Source: Pseudomonas poae (GTDB taxonomy: Bacteria; Pseudomonadota; Gammaproteobacteria; Pseudomonadales; Pseudomonadaceae). From it: a DNA stretch of 64,000 bases. The DNA lies in assembly GCF_001439785.1 (NCBI RefSeq), contig NZ_JYLI01000003.1, forward strand, positions 310,001 through 374,000, given 5' to 3'. Both the position numbers and the translations under genes were made by a program. This document shows, in pieces, positions 46,351-56,041 of the stretch. Numbering within the stretch: the stretch's first letter is position 1; the number at the start of each line of letters is the position of its first letter. The notes beneath the pieces are model-generated. The model had not been told where the DNA came from and searched no databases. It saw only the letters and a program-made list of their open reading frames with translations.

Positions 46351-46821
46351 ATGAGTGATGCCCATACCGCGTTGATCACCCGTTTCTACGAGGCCTTCCA
46401 ACGGCTGGATGCTGAAGCCATGGCGGCTTGCTACACCGAAGACGTGGTATTCAGCGATCCTGCCTTCGGCGAACTGCGCGGGCGCGATGCCGGTGATATG
46501 TGGCGCATGCTCACCACACGGGCCAAGGATTTCTCCCTGACCTTCGACCACGTGCGCAGCGATGACACCACCGGCAGTGCGCATTGGGTGGCGACCTACC
46601 TGTTCAGCGCCACCGGCAATACCGTGGTCAACGACATTGGCGCGCGGTTCGTGTTTCGCGACGGCAAAATCTGCGAGCACCACGACCACTTTGACCTGTG
46701 GCGTTGGTCACGCCAGGCCCTGGGCTTCAAGGGGTGGCTACTGGGCTGGTCGCCGGCGCTGAAAAACGCCGTGCGTGCCCAGGCGCGCAAAGGCTTGCAG
46801 GCATTCCAGGCCGGTCGTTGA
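46351..46821 (+). CDS. NTF2-like (SnoaL) family protein
   Basis: A 156-residue protein with the SnoaL/nuclear transport factor 2 fold: FYEAFQRLDAEAMAACYTEDVVFSDPAFG, followed by RFVFRDGKICEHHDHFDLWRW. Its ligand is unknown. Good RBS (AGGGAG) at 46351. It starts 90 bp after the regulator stop and may be independent. Confidence 0.85.
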   Translation: MSDAHTALITRFYEAFQRLDAEAMAACYTEDVVFSDPAFGELRGRDAGDMWRMLTTRAKDFSLTFDHVRSDDTTGSAHWVATYLFSATGNTVVNDIGARFVFRDGKICEHHDHFDLWRWSRQALGFKGWLLGWSPALKNAVRAQARKGLQAFQAGR

Positions 46822-46857
46822 TAAGCTTGGCGCTTTGCGCGTAAAACGAATCGACCC

Positions 46858-47133
46858 GTGACCACACCCCCTGAAGCCAAGCCCTGGTTCGTCTACCTGG
46901 TGCGCGCCGCCAATGGCTCACTCTATTGCGGCATCAGCAACGACCCGCAGCGCCGTTTTGCCATGCACCAGAGCGGCAAGGGCGCGCGCTTTTTTCTGTC
47001 CAGCCCCGCAGTGGCGCTGGTGTATACCGAGCAATGCGCGAGCAAGGGCGAGGCGTTGCGTCAGGAGCGCTTGATCAAAAAACTGAAAAAGAGCGCCAAG
47101 GAATGTCTGGCGGGCAGTGGTGCGTTGACCTGA
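46858..47133 (+). CDS. GIY-YIG nuclease-fold protein (UPF0213 type)
   Basis: A 91-residue single-domain GIY-YIG protein: [27 protein letters not shown] carries the family motif (YLV...YCGIS) and Arg of the active site; [14 protein letters not shown] completes it. This is the YhbQ/UPF0213 group, whose role is not settled. The start is a GTG; there is no strong ribosome-binding site. Confidence 0.88.
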   Translation: MTTPPEAKPWFVYLVRAANGSLYCGISNDPQRRFAMHQSGKGARFFLSSPAVALVYTEQCASKGEALRQERLIKKLKKSAKECLAGSGALT

Positions 47134-47181
47134 GCGAAACCTTCACTCGGGCCAACCCGAGCGACGATAATTGCCACGGGC

Positions 47182-47271
47182 ATGATCTACCGCACCGCTC
47201 ACGGCTATCAGGACTTTGCGGTTTCACTGTTTGCGGCGTATATGCGCAGGCAGGGCGTGCCCTTGCCCTGA
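47182..47271 (+). CDS. Possible 29-residue small ORF
   Basis: An in-frame ATG-to-TGA ORF, MIYRTAHGYQDFAVSLFAAYM..., with weak start context. It could be a small amphipathic peptide or chance. No homologue is known to me. Confidence 0.2.
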   Translation: MIYRTAHGYQDFAVSLFAAYMRRQGVPLP

Positions 47272-47361
47272 TACCCATTGATCCGACTGATAAGGCGTCA
47301 TCACTCCCGTCATGCGTCTTGCGCGTTAAGCTGCGGGTTCATTTATCAAGTGGACTCCCGC

Positions 47362-48297
47362 ATGTCTGAGCTCATCCTGCACCACTACCCGACGTCCCCT
47401 TTCGCAGAAAAAGCGCGGCTGCTGCTGGGTTTCAAGGGCTTGTCGTGGCATTCCGTGCAGATCTCGCCGGTGATGCCCAAGCCCGACCTGACCGCCCTGA
47501 CCGGTGGTTATCGCAAGACTCCGGTGCTGCAAATTGGCGCGGATATCTACTGCGATACGGCCCTGATCGCCCGCCGTCTGGAGCAGGAAAAAGCAGCACC
47601 GGCGCTGTTCCCCCTCGGCCAGGAAATGACCACCCAAACCTTCGCCACCTGGGCCGACAGTGTGGTATTCGCCCATGCGGTGAGCCTGGTGTTTCAGCCC
47701 GAGTCAGTGGCGGTGCGTTTCGGCAAATTGCCGCCGGATGCAGTCAAGGCGTTTCTCGCCGACCGCGCCGCGCTGTTCAGTGGCGGCACCGCGAGCAGGC
47801 TGCCAGCCGAACTGGCCAAGCACCAATGGCCGGCGATCATGGCGCGTCTGGAGCAGCAACTGCGCGCAGGCGCCGGGGAGTTCCTGTTCGGCCAACCCTC
47901 GATTGCCGACTTTGCCCTGGCCCATTGCCTGTGGTTTCTCAAGGCCACGCCGGTGACCGCGCCGCTGGTGGATGCTTATCCGGTGGTGACTGCGTGGTTG
48001 GCGCGGGTGCTTGAGTTTGGTCACGGCACTGCCACGCCGATGACTGCCGAACAGGCGCTGGACATTTCGCGCAATGCCACGCCGGCCGCGCTGCCGGACG
48101 AGGTGTTCGAGGACTTGAATGGCTTCCACGCCGGGCAGGCGGTCACCGTCAGCGCGATAGACTATGGCGTCGACCCGGTAGCGGGCGAGTTGCTGTTTGC
48201 CGGGCGCGAAGCGCTGATTCTGCGCCGCACGGATGAACGCGCGGGTACCGTGCATGTGCATTTCCCGCGCTGGGGATTCCGCCTGCAGGCGCAATAA
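47362..48297 (+). CDS. Glutathione S-transferase-like protein
   Basis: A 311-residue protein. The N-terminal thioredoxin-like GST domain (LILHHYPTSPFAEKARLLLGFKGL, with YRKTPVLQIG and the DTALIARRLE helix) and a C-terminal helical domain (SIADFALAHCLWF) are clear. It is about 90 residues longer than ordinary GSTs because of a C-terminal beta-rich tail (GELLFAGREALILRRTDERAGTVHVHFP). The GST motif pattern fits the DUF/COG0625 proteins of this size in Pseudomonas. The ATG at 47362 is preceded by GTGGA. The substrate is unknown. Confidence 0.85.
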   Translation: MSELILHHYPTSPFAEKARLLLGFKGLSWHSVQISPVMPKPDLTALTGGYRKTPVLQIGADIYCDTALIARRLEQEKAAPALFPLGQEMTTQTFATWADSVVFAHAVSLVFQPESVAVRFGKLPPDAVKAFLADRAALFSGGTASRLPAELAKHQWPAIMARLEQQLRAGAGEFLFGQPSIADFALAHCLWFLKATPVTAPLVDAYPVVTAWLARVLEFGHGTATPMTAEQALDISRNATPAALPDEVFEDLNGFHAGQAVTVSAIDYGVDPVAGELLFAGREALILRRTDERAGTVHVHFPRWGFRLQAQ

Positions 48298-48407
48298 CTG
48301 AAAAATAGTTGCAAACAAATGTGAGGTAAACCGGCTGCCCATCCGTGTAGTGCTTGAAACTGCGAGCTATTCGCATTACCAGCTTTTCTATACGGGTTCC
48401 TTTGAGC

Positions 48408-50822
48408 ATGAAGTCGACGGCGGGCAGTTGGGTTAAACAGTGGCTGGGAGCCTCGGTATTGGCGGTCTCGGGGCTGGCGTTGCTGCCCCTGGCGGTGGCG
48501 CAGGCGCAGGAGCAGCAGAGCGCGCGGTCCAACTTTGCCCTGGCAGCCAAACCGCTGCCCCAGGCGCTGAGCGATTTCAGCCGGGTGACCGGGCTCAGTG
48601 TGATCTACACCGACGACGCGCCCTATGGCCTCAATGCGCCAGCGGTCAGCGGGCAGATGAGCGCCACCGAGGCGCTGCAACGCCTGCTGGGCAACTCCGG
48701 CTTTACCTTCCGCCAGATCGACGCCCGTACCCTGGCCCTGGAGCCCGTGCCCACTGGTGGCGCGGTCAACCTCGGCGCCACCACCATCAGTGGCGCCGGC
48801 CTTGCCCAGGACAGCAACAGCTATCAGCCGCCGCCCACCAGTTCGGTGATGCGTTCCCAGGGCTTGCTGCTGGAGACCCCGCAGACCGTCAACGTGGTGC
48901 CTGCCCAGGTGCTGCGCGACCAGACCCCGCGCAACCTCGACGATGCCCTGGCCAATATCAGCGGGATTACTCAGGCCAACACCCTCGGCAGCACCCAGGA
49001 TGCGGTGATGCTGCGCGGTTTTGGCGACAACCGTAATGGCTCGATCATGCAGGACGGCATGCCCGTGGTGCAGGGCCGTGCGCTGAACGCCACCGCCGAG
49101 CGCGTCGAAGTGCTCAAGGGCCCGTCGTCGCTGCTGTATGGCATCCAGGACCCGGGCGGTGTGGTCAACATCGTCAGCAAAAAGCCCGCGCTGGTGCAGT
49201 CCACCTCCCTGACCGCCCGCGGCTCGACCTTCGGCGACGGCAAGAACGGCAGCGGCGGGAGCCTCGACACCACCGGACCCATCGGTGACTCGGGCCTGGC
49301 CTACCGCTTGATCGTCGACCACGAAGACGAAGACTACTGGCGCAACTTCGGCACCCATCGCGAGACGCTGGTGGCGCCGTCTCTGGCCTGGTACGGCGAC
49401 ACCACCAACGTGGTATTGGCCTACGAGCACCGAGAGTTTCTCTCGCCGTTCGACCGTGGCACCGCCATTGACCCCAAGACCAACCACCCGTTGAACCTGC
49501 CCGCAACCCGTCGCCTGGACGAGCCGTTCAACAACATGCAAGGACGTTCCGACCTGTACCGACTGGAAGTCGACCACGACCTCAACGACGACTGGAAAGC
49601 CCACTTCGGCTACAGCTGGAACCGCGAGACCTACGACGCCAGCCAAGTGCGCGTCAGCGCGGTGAACGCCAACGGCACCCTGACCCGCAGCATGGACGGC
49701 ACCCAGGGCGCGATCACCACCGACCGTTTCACCACCGCCAGCCTGGAAGGCAAGGTGCGGGCCGGCGGCCTGCAACATGACCTGGTGTTCGGCCTGGATG
49801 ACGAGTACCGCAAGGTCTACCGCGCCGACTTGATTCGGCAGAAGCCGCGCGGTGTCTTCAGCTACGTTAATCCGGTGTATGGCAACGAAGTGGCGGGCTC
49901 CACCGTCAGCGCCCCGGACAGCGCCCAGACCGACCTGCTGCGCAGCGACTCGCTGTTCTTCCAGGACGCCATCCACCTGACCGATCAGTGGATTCTGGTG
50001 GGCGGCGCGCGCTACCAGATGTACGACCAGTACGCCGGCAAAGGCGTGCCGTTCAAGGCCAATACCGACGGCAACGGCCAGAAGTGGGTGCCGCGTGCCG
50101 GTCTGGTGTATCGCTACACCGATGAGCTGTCGTTCTACGGCAGCTACACCGAGTCGTTCAAACCCAACTCCACCATCGCGGCGCTGGCCGATGGCAGCAC
50201 CCTGAGCGGCAGCCTCACGCCGGAAGAGTCCAAGGCCTGGGAGCTGGGCGCCAAGCTGGATATTCCGGGGCGCATCACCGCCAGCGCTGCGTTGTTCGAT
50301 ATCCACAAGCGCAATGTGCTGGTGTCGGTGGGGACCGGGCTGGATACGGTCTACAGCGTCGCCGGCCAAGTGCGCTCGCGCGGCCTGGAACTGGACGCCA
50401 CCGGCCAGCTCAGCGACAACTGGAGCCTGATTGGCAGCTATGCCTACACCGACGCCGAAGTCACCAAGGACCCTGCCCTGGAAGGCAAGCGCCTGCAGAA
50501 CGTGGCCAAGCACACCGGCTCACTGTCGGCGGTGTACGACTTCGGCAGCCTCATGGGCGGCGATGACCTGCGCGTGGGTGCCGGCGCACGTTATGTGGGC
50601 CAGCGCGAAGGCGACGCGAACAACAGCTTCAATCTGCCGGGCTACACCGTGGCCGACGCGTTCGCCACCTACGACACGCGGATCGAAGGGCAGAAGGTCA
50701 AGTTTCAGCTCAACGTGAAGAACCTGTTCGATCGCACCTACTACACCTCGGCGGCGAGCCTTCTGTTTGTGTCGCTGGGCGATGCGCGGCAGGTGTCGGT
50801 GTCCAGTACGCTGGCGTTCTAG
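48408..50822 (+). CDS. TonB-dependent siderophore receptor with N-terminal STN domain
   Basis: An 804-residue outer-membrane receptor. The signal peptide ends AQAQEQQ; an STN domain (about 36-95: FALAAKPLPQALSDFSRVTGLSV) precedes the plug (about 140-260, with TPQTVNVVPAQVLRDQ and VEVLKGPSSLLYG) and the barrel ending in a C-terminal Phe (VSSTLAF). STN domains usually signal to a FecIR-type pair, but no sigma/anti-sigma genes are adjacent. The GST-like gene ends upstream at 48297. The 110-bp gap has TTGCAAACAAATG, only a poor partial Fur-box match. The siderophore is not predictable. Confidence 0.93.
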   Translation: MKSTAGSWVKQWLGASVLAVSGLALLPLAVAQAQEQQSARSNFALAAKPLPQALSDFSRVTGLSVIYTDDAPYGLNAPAVSGQMSATEALQRLLGNSGFTFRQIDARTLALEPVPTGGAVNLGATTISGAGLAQDSNSYQPPPTSSVMRSQGLLLETPQTVNVVPAQVLRDQTPRNLDDALANISGITQANTLGSTQDAVMLRGFGDNRNGSIMQDGMPVVQGRALNATAERVEVLKGPSSLLYGIQDPGGVVNIVSKKPALVQSTSLTARGSTFGDGKNGSGGSLDTTGPIGDSGLAYRLIVDHEDEDYWRNFGTHRETLVAPSLAWYGDTTNVVLAYEHREFLSPFDRGTAIDPKTNHPLNLPATRRLDEPFNNMQGRSDLYRLEVDHDLNDDWKAHFGYSWNRETYDASQVRVSAVNANGTLTRSMDGTQGAITTDRFTTASLEGKVRAGGLQHDLVFGLDDEYRKVYRADLIRQKPRGVFSYVNPVYGNEVAGSTVSAPDSAQTDLLRSDSLFFQDAIHLTDQWILVGGARYQMYDQYAGKGVPFKANTDGNGQKWVPRAGLVYRYTDELSFYGSYTESFKPNSTIAALADGSTLSGSLTPEESKAWELGAKLDIPGRITASAALFDIHKRNVLVSVGTGLDTVYSVAGQVRSRGLELDATGQLSDNWSLIGSYAYTDAEVTKDPALEGKRLQNVAKHTGSLSAVYDFGSLMGGDDLRVGAGARYVGQREGDANNSFNLPGYTVADAFATYDTRIEGQKVKFQLNVKNLFDRTYYTSAASLLFVSLGDARQVSVSSTLAF

Positions 50823-50866
50823 CGCTGGGCGGGTTTGCTGCGAAAAGGGCTGACGGGTTGACTGTT

Positions 50867-51049
50867 GTGGCGAGCGGGCTTGGCCCAATGCCGTCAGTTA
50901 AGCGCAGATTCCCTGTGGCGAGCAGGCTTGTCCTGCGTTGGGCTGCGCGGCAGCCCCAAAACCAGGCGCTGAGCCGTATCAGGTACGCCGCGTTTTGCTG
51001 GATTGGGGGCGCTTCGCACCCCAACGCGGGGCAAGCCCGCTCGCCACAA
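50867..51049. repeat. Long inverted repeat, left copy (REP-rich)
   Basis: About 183 bp starting GTGGCGAGCGGGCTTGG and ending in the inverse core GCCCGCTCGCCAC. Internally it has TTAAGCGCAGATTCCCTG and GCGCTGAGCCGTATCAGGTA. It is nearly identical, in inverse orientation, to 56714-56898. It occupies the gap between the receptor and dacB. Confidence 0.88.
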
Positions 51050-51100
51050 GGGAGGCGAGCTGGTAGCGTTGCCGCAACTTTTTGCGGATACACACTGGCG

Positions 51101-52555
51101 ATGTCTTTTGGACGATGGTTACATCCCTTCACGCTGCTGGCGGGCCTGAGCCTGTTAGTGGGCGGTTGCGCGAGCGTCTCGCACACGTCCCCCGCACCGC
51201 TGGACCAACTGCTGGCGGACCCGGCGCTCAACGGCGCCACGGTGTCGCTGATGGTGCGCGATGCCCAAAGCGGCAGCACGCTGTACCAGCACAACCCGCG
51301 CACACGGCTGATTCCCGCGTCCAATCTCAAGCTGCTCACCACGGCGGCGGCGATGGATGTGTTGGGGCCGCAGTACCGCTTTGCCACGCAATTGTTGAGC
51401 AACGGCGTGCAGCAGGGTGATCGCCTGACGGGCAACCTGTACCTGCGTGGCCTGGGCGATCCCACGCTGCAGTTCGCCGATTACCAGGCCTTGGCCGCGC
51501 AATTGGCGCGCCTGGGTGTGCGCCAGGTGCAGGGTGACCTGGTGCTCGACGACACCTGGTTTGATGCCGAGCGCCTGGGCGTCGACTGGGCCCAGGACGA
51601 TGAGTCCACCTACTACGGCGCGCAGATTTCGGCGCTGACGGTGTCACCGAATGCCGATTTTGATGCAGGCACCTTGCTGGTCACCGCCAAGGCACCTGCG
51701 GCGGTCGGGCAGCCGGTGAGCGTGGAGATCAGCCCCGCCACCGATTACGTGCAGCTGAGCAATCGAGCCATCAGCGGGCCTGGCAACACCTACGGCATCA
51801 CCCGCCAGCACGGCACCAACCTGTTGCAACTGAGCGGCGCGCTGGCGCCGGGCAAGCAGAGCCGGCAGTGGGTCAGTGTGTGGGAACCGACGCAACTGGT
51901 GGCCAATCTGTTTGAACAGGCTCTGGCGCAGCAGGGCATTGAGGTGTTGGGCCGGCGTGTGATCGGTGGCGCGAGCCCCGCCACGGCCAAGCTGTTGGCC
52001 GAGCATCACTCGGCGCCGTTGCAGGAACTGATCACGCCACTGCTCAAACTCTCGAACAACAACATGTCCGAAGCGCTGCTCAAGGCCATGGGGCGCAAGA
52101 CCGCCAATGCGGGCACCGCGCAGGCCGGTGTGGCGGCGGTGGCGGCGTTCATGACGCGCCAGGGTTTGGACCCGGCAACGTTGAGTCAGGTCGATGGTTC
52201 GGGGCTGTCGCGGCGTAATCTGGTGTCTTCGCAGAACCTCACGGACGTGCTGCTGGCGACGGCAAAACAGCCCTGGTTCGACGCCTGGTACAACGCCTTG
52301 CCGATTGCCGGTAATGCCGACCGCCTCACCGGCGGCAGCCTGCGTTATCGCCTGCGGGGCACCGCCGCCGAAAACAACCTGCACGCCAAGACCGGCTCGA
52401 TGGCCGGGGTGTCGTCACTGAGTGGCTACATCACCGACGCCAGCGGGCGGCGCCTGGTGTTCTCGATGATCAGCAATAACTACGTCAGCGATGCGGCGCC
52501 GATTCGCGCCCTGGAAAATCGCCTGGCCGTGGCGCTGAGCCAGTGGCACGACTGA
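51101..52555 (+). CDS. dacB: D-alanyl-D-alanine carboxypeptidase/endopeptidase DacB (PBP4)
   Basis: Low-molecular-mass penicillin-binding protein, 484 residues, that trims peptidoglycan cross-links. The start ATG at 51101 gives a signal peptide with lipobox LLVGGC (Cys23), so it may be a lipoprotein. The three catalytic motifs are present: SxxK (ASNLK, Ser74), SNN near residue 320 and KTGS near 432. A GDP/LDD insert domain is as in PBP4. An open frame extends upstream into the REP repeat and is not coding. Confidence 0.94.
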   Translation: MSFGRWLHPFTLLAGLSLLVGGCASVSHTSPAPLDQLLADPALNGATVSLMVRDAQSGSTLYQHNPRTRLIPASNLKLLTTAAAMDVLGPQYRFATQLLSNGVQQGDRLTGNLYLRGLGDPTLQFADYQALAAQLARLGVRQVQGDLVLDDTWFDAERLGVDWAQDDESTYYGAQISALTVSPNADFDAGTLLVTAKAPAAVGQPVSVEISPATDYVQLSNRAISGPGNTYGITRQHGTNLLQLSGALAPGKQSRQWVSVWEPTQLVANLFEQALAQQGIEVLGRRVIGGASPATAKLLAEHHSAPLQELITPLLKLSNNNMSEALLKAMGRKTANAGTAQAGVAAVAAFMTRQGLDPATLSQVDGSGLSRRNLVSSQNLTDVLLATAKQPWFDAWYNALPIAGNADRLTGGSLRYRLRGTAAENNLHAKTGSMAGVSSLSGYITDASGRRLVFSMISNNYVSDAAPIRALENRLAVALSQWHD

Positions 52556-52556
52556 T

Positions 52557-53336
52557 TCAGGGCTGGTAGCCCATGCGCCAACTCACGGCCCGGGTTGCCG
52601 CCAGCAGGCGCTGCGCTGCTGGGCCGTCTTCATCGGCATGGAACACCGAGGTGGGGCCGACCACGGTCATTACCGCCGCCACTTGCCCGACCGCGTCGAA
52701 CACCGGCGCCGACAACGCATCCACGCCGGGCATCAGCAAACCATGTACAAAATGCAGGCCTCGGCTGCGGATCTGCGCGCAGGTGCTGGCGTAGGCCTGA
52801 TCGTCCGCCAGTACGTGGGCGATGCCGGCCTGGATTTCACGCTCGCGCAAGTCCACGGTTTCCCGCGCAGGCAGGTAGGCGCTGAACACCAGCCCGGTGG
52901 ACGAGCTGAGCAGCGGCAGCACCGAACCCAGTTGCGTCACCACCGTGACCGCGCGCACCGCCGGTTCGATCTGCACCACGGTCGCGCCCTGGTTGCCCCA
53001 TACCGCCAGGAAGCAGGTTTCGTTCAGGTCATCGCGCAGTTCGGCCAGGGGCAGGGCACCCACCTTGAGCACGTCCATGCTGCCCAGCGCGGCGAGGCCC
53101 ACGCGCAGGGCTTCACGGCCCAGGCCGTAATGGTTGGTGGCGACGTTCTGTTCGGCAAACCCCGAGGCGATCAACGCCTGGAGGTAGCGGTGCACCTTGC
53201 TGGCCGGCATCTGCACATGCTCGGCCAGGCGCGACAGCGAAGTGGCCGGTGACAGCTCGGCGAGGGCTTTGAGGATGTCGGTGCCCACTTCGGCCGAGCG
53301 GACTTTCTGTTTACCGGTGTCGCGGGGCTTTTCCAT
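52557..53336 (-). CDS. hmgR: IclR-family regulator, probable HmgR
   Basis: A 259-residue IclR regulator with an N-terminal winged helix (DILKALAELSPATSLSRLAEHVQMPASKVHRYLQALIASGF) and a C-terminal effector-binding domain (GLHFVHGLLMPGVDALSAPVFD). It is divergent from hmgA, with the start at 53336, and overlaps no other gene. By position it matches HmgR, which in P. putida represses hmgABC and responds to homogentisate. No Shine-Dalgarno site precedes the ATG; an in-frame TTG at 53399 is longer. Confidence 0.88.
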   Translation of the reverse strand: MEKPRDTGKQKVRSAEVGTDILKALAELSPATSLSRLAEHVQMPASKVHRYLQALIASGFAEQNVATNHYGLGREALRVGLAALGSMDVLKVGALPLAELRDDLNETCFLAVWGNQGATVVQIEPAVRAVTVVTQLGSVLPLLSSSTGLVFSAYLPARETVDLREREIQAGIAHVLADDQAYASTCAQIRSRGLHFVHGLLMPGVDALSAPVFDAVGQVAAVMTVVGPTSVFHADEDGPAAQRLLAATRAVSWRMGYQP

Positions 53337-53400
53337 GGAGGGGCGAGAATCCGAGAGGTGAGTGGGCGTCTTTATAGCTTGACGCTCAACAGTGATCAAA

Positions 53401-53425
53401 TTACGTTGTGCGTAACTGGATTACG
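53401..53425. promoter_or_regulatory. Candidate HmgR operator
   Basis: Three half-sites at exact 10-bp steps: TTACG (53401), CGTAA (53411), TTACG (53421). They lie 32 bp upstream of hmgA, in the divergent gap shared with hmgR, as expected for an IclR dimer or dimer-of-dimers. Confidence 0.55.
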
Positions 53426-53456
53426 ATAAAAATAACTTCCTTGCAGAGGACGATCC

Positions 53457-54740
53457 ATGCACCTGGACTACCTGTCGGGCTTCGGCAATCAATTCACCAG
53501 CGAAGCCTTGCCCGGCGCCTTGCCCGTCGGCCAGAACTCCCCGCAAAAAGCGCCCTACGGGCTGTACACCGAGCTGTTCTCCGGCACCGCCTTTACTGTG
53601 GCGCGCAGCGAAGCCCGGCGCACCTGGCTGTACCGCATTCAGCCGTCGGCCAATCACCCCGCGTTCGTCAAACTGGAACGGCAGTTGGCCGGCGGGCCGC
53701 TGGGTGCGGTGACGCCTAATCGCTTGCGTTGGAACCCGCTGGATATTCCGGATGAGCCGACGGACTTTATCGACGGCCTTGTGGGAATGGTTGCCAATGC
53801 CGCGTCGGAGCAGCCCTCAGGCATCAGCATCCATACCTACCGTGCCAACCGCTCGATGGAGCGTGTGTTCTTCAACGCCGATGGCGAACTGCTGATCGTT
53901 CCCGAGCAGGGCCGCCTGCGCATCGCCACCGAGCTCGGGGTGCTGGAGGTTGCGCCGCTGGAGATCGTCGTGCTGCCGCGCGGGCTCAAATTCAGTATCG
54001 AACTGCTCGACGCACAGGCCCGTGGCTACGTTGCCGAAAACCATGGCGCGCCGCTGCGCCTGCCGGACCTGGGCCCGATCGGCAGTAATGGCCTGGCCAA
54101 CCCGCGCGACTTTCTCAGCCCGGTGGCGCACTACGAAGATCTGAAAAAACCGACAACGCTGGTGCAGAAGTTCCTCGGCGAACTCTGGGCCTGCGAACTC
54201 GACCATTCGCCGCTGAACGTGGTGGCCTGGCACGGCAACAACGTGCCGTACAAATATGATCTGCGCCGCTTCAACACCCTGGGCACCGTGAGTTTCGATC
54301 ACCCCGACCCGTCGATCTTTACCGTCCTGACCTCGCCCACCAGCACTCACGGCCTGGCCAACCTCGACTTCGTGATCTTCCCGCCACGTTGGATGGTGGC
54401 CGAAAACACCTTCCGTCCGCCGTGGTTCCACCGCAACCTGATGAACGAATACATGGGCTTGATCCAGGGCGCCTATGACGCCAAGGCTGAAGGCTTCCTG
54501 CCCGGCGGCGCATCGCTGCACAGCTGCATGAGCGCCCATGGCCCGGACGGCGAGACCTGCACCAAAGCGATCAATGCCGACCTGGCGCCGCACAAGATCG
54601 ATAACACCATGGCCTTCATGTTCGAGACCAGCCAAGTGCTGCGGCCCACCCGGTTCGCCCTTGAGTGCGAGCAGTTGCAACCTTCTTACGACGCGTGCTG
54701 GGCATCGTTGCCCGCCACCTTCAACCCGAATCGGAGATAA
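53457..54740 (+). CDS. hmgA: Homogentisate 1,2-dioxygenase HmgA
   Basis: Iron dioxygenase opening homogentisate to maleylacetoacetate in tyrosine/phenylalanine catabolism. It has 427 residues with the start [13 protein letters not shown] and the iron-site motif [12 protein letters not shown] (His, Glu) plus the C-terminal His in [12 protein letters not shown]. The start has AGAGGA. It is the first gene of hmgA-fahA-maiA, with fahA following 2 bp later. Confidence 0.97.
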   Translation: MHLDYLSGFGNQFTSEALPGALPVGQNSPQKAPYGLYTELFSGTAFTVARSEARRTWLYRIQPSANHPAFVKLERQLAGGPLGAVTPNRLRWNPLDIPDEPTDFIDGLVGMVANAASEQPSGISIHTYRANRSMERVFFNADGELLIVPEQGRLRIATELGVLEVAPLEIVVLPRGLKFSIELLDAQARGYVAENHGAPLRLPDLGPIGSNGLANPRDFLSPVAHYEDLKKPTTLVQKFLGELWACELDHSPLNVVAWHGNNVPYKYDLRRFNTLGTVSFDHPDPSIFTVLTSPTSTHGLANLDFVIFPPRWMVAENTFRPPWFHRNLMNEYMGLIQGAYDAKAEGFLPGGASLHSCMSAHGPDGETCTKAINADLAPHKIDNTMAFMFETSQVLRPTRFALECEQLQPSYDACWASLPATFNPNRR

Positions 54741-54742
54741 CC

Positions 54743-56029
54743 ATGACGCAGCCAACCCTCACCCGTAGCTGGGTCGCCTCCGCCAACGGTCACCCTGATT
54801 TCCCGTTGCAAAACCTGCCCCTGGGCGTGTTCAGCATCAACGGTTCTGCCCCGCGCAGTGGCGTGGCGATTGGTGACTGCATTCTCGATCTGCACGCCGC
54901 CCTGGATGCTTTCGAAGGCCAGGCCCGCCGCGCGGTCGAGGCCACCGCTGGCGGCCAGTTGAATGCCTTTTTCGAACTCGGCCGTGGCCCGCGTGTGGCG
55001 CTGCGTGAACGCCTGCTGGCGCTGCTGGCCGAAGGCAGCTCGCTGCAGGCGCGTGAAGCCCAGGTGCTGCATCGCGCCGCCGACTGTCAGATGCACGTGC
55101 CGGCCAGGATCAACGACTACACCGACTTCTACGTCGGCATCGAACACGCGCAGAACGTCGGCAAACTGTTCCGTCCCGACAGCCCACTGATGCCCAATTA
55201 CAAGTATGTGCCTATCGGCTATCACGGCCGTGCGTCGACCATTCGCCCGTCGGGCACCGAGGTGCGTCGCCCCAAAGGCCAGACCTTGCCGGCAGGCCAC
55301 AGCGAACCGGTTTTCGGCCCCTGTGCGCGGCTCGATTACGAACTGGAGCTGGGCATCTGGATCGGCCAGGGCAATGCCATGGGCGACGCGATTGCCATTG
55401 GCGATGCGGCCGAGCATATCGGCGGTTTCTGCCTGCTCAACGACTGGTCGGCGCGGGATATTCAGGCCTGGGAGTACCAGCCGCTGGGGCCGTTTTTGTC
55501 GAAAAGCTTCATCACCACGATTTCGCCCTGGGTGGTGACGGTGGAAGCGCTGGAGCCATTCCGCAAGGCGCAGCCGCCACGGCCTGAAGGCGACCCACAA
55601 CCGCTGTCCTACCTGCTGGACACCCGCGATCAAGCCGCCGGGGCGCTGGATATCGAACTCGAAGTGCTGCTGCTCACCCAGGCGATGCGCGAGCAGGATC
55701 TGCCGGCGCATCGCCTGGCCCTGAGCAACAGCCTGCACATGTACTGGACCGTGGCGCAGTTGGTGGCACACCACAGTGTCAACGGTTGCCAGTTGCAGGC
55801 CGGTGACCTGTTCGGTTCAGGCACCTTGTCCGGGCCCCAGGCAGGGCAGTTCGGCAGCCTGCTGGAGATGACCGAAGGCGGCAAGCAGGTGGTCGAGTTG
55901 CCGAATGGTGAGGTGCGCAAATTCCTCGAAGACGGTGATGAAATCATCCTGCGCGCGCGCTGCCGCCGTGACGGGTTTGCGTCCATCGGGTTCGGTGAAT
56001 GCCGGGGTACTGTGATCGCGGCGCGCTGA
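54743..56029 (+). CDS. fahA: Fumarylacetoacetase FahA (HmgB)
   Basis: Hydrolase releasing fumarate and acetoacetate. It has 428 residues with the start TQPTLTRSWVAS, the catalytic His/Glu motif YHGRASTIRPSG and the metal-binding FYVGIEHAQNVGKLF and LDYELELGIWIG. The ATG at 54743 follows GGAGATAACC. It reads on to maiA 12 bp later. Confidence 0.96.
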   Translation: MTQPTLTRSWVASANGHPDFPLQNLPLGVFSINGSAPRSGVAIGDCILDLHAALDAFEGQARRAVEATAGGQLNAFFELGRGPRVALRERLLALLAEGSSLQAREAQVLHRAADCQMHVPARINDYTDFYVGIEHAQNVGKLFRPDSPLMPNYKYVPIGYHGRASTIRPSGTEVRRPKGQTLPAGHSEPVFGPCARLDYELELGIWIGQGNAMGDAIAIGDAAEHIGGFCLLNDWSARDIQAWEYQPLGPFLSKSFITTISPWVVTVEALEPFRKAQPPRPEGDPQPLSYLLDTRDQAAGALDIELEVLLLTQAMREQDLPAHRLALSNSLHMYWTVAQLVAHHSVNGCQLQAGDLFGSGTLSGPQAGQFGSLLEMTEGGKQVVELPNGEVRKFLEDGDEIILRARCRRDGFASIGFGECRGTVIAAR

Positions 56030-56041
56030 GAGGGCAGGGCG

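Noticed and set aside
48298..48407. Fur box upstream of the TonB receptor
   Set aside because: Only TTGCAAA-type fragments match; the palindrome is too degenerate to call.
48162..50513. 783-residue minus-strand open frame
   Set aside because: Antisense shadow of the TonB receptor gene, long only because of high GC content.
50858..51100. N-terminal extension of dacB
   Set aside because: It is encoded by the REP-rich inverted repeat; the ATG at 51101 gives a proper lipoprotein signal.
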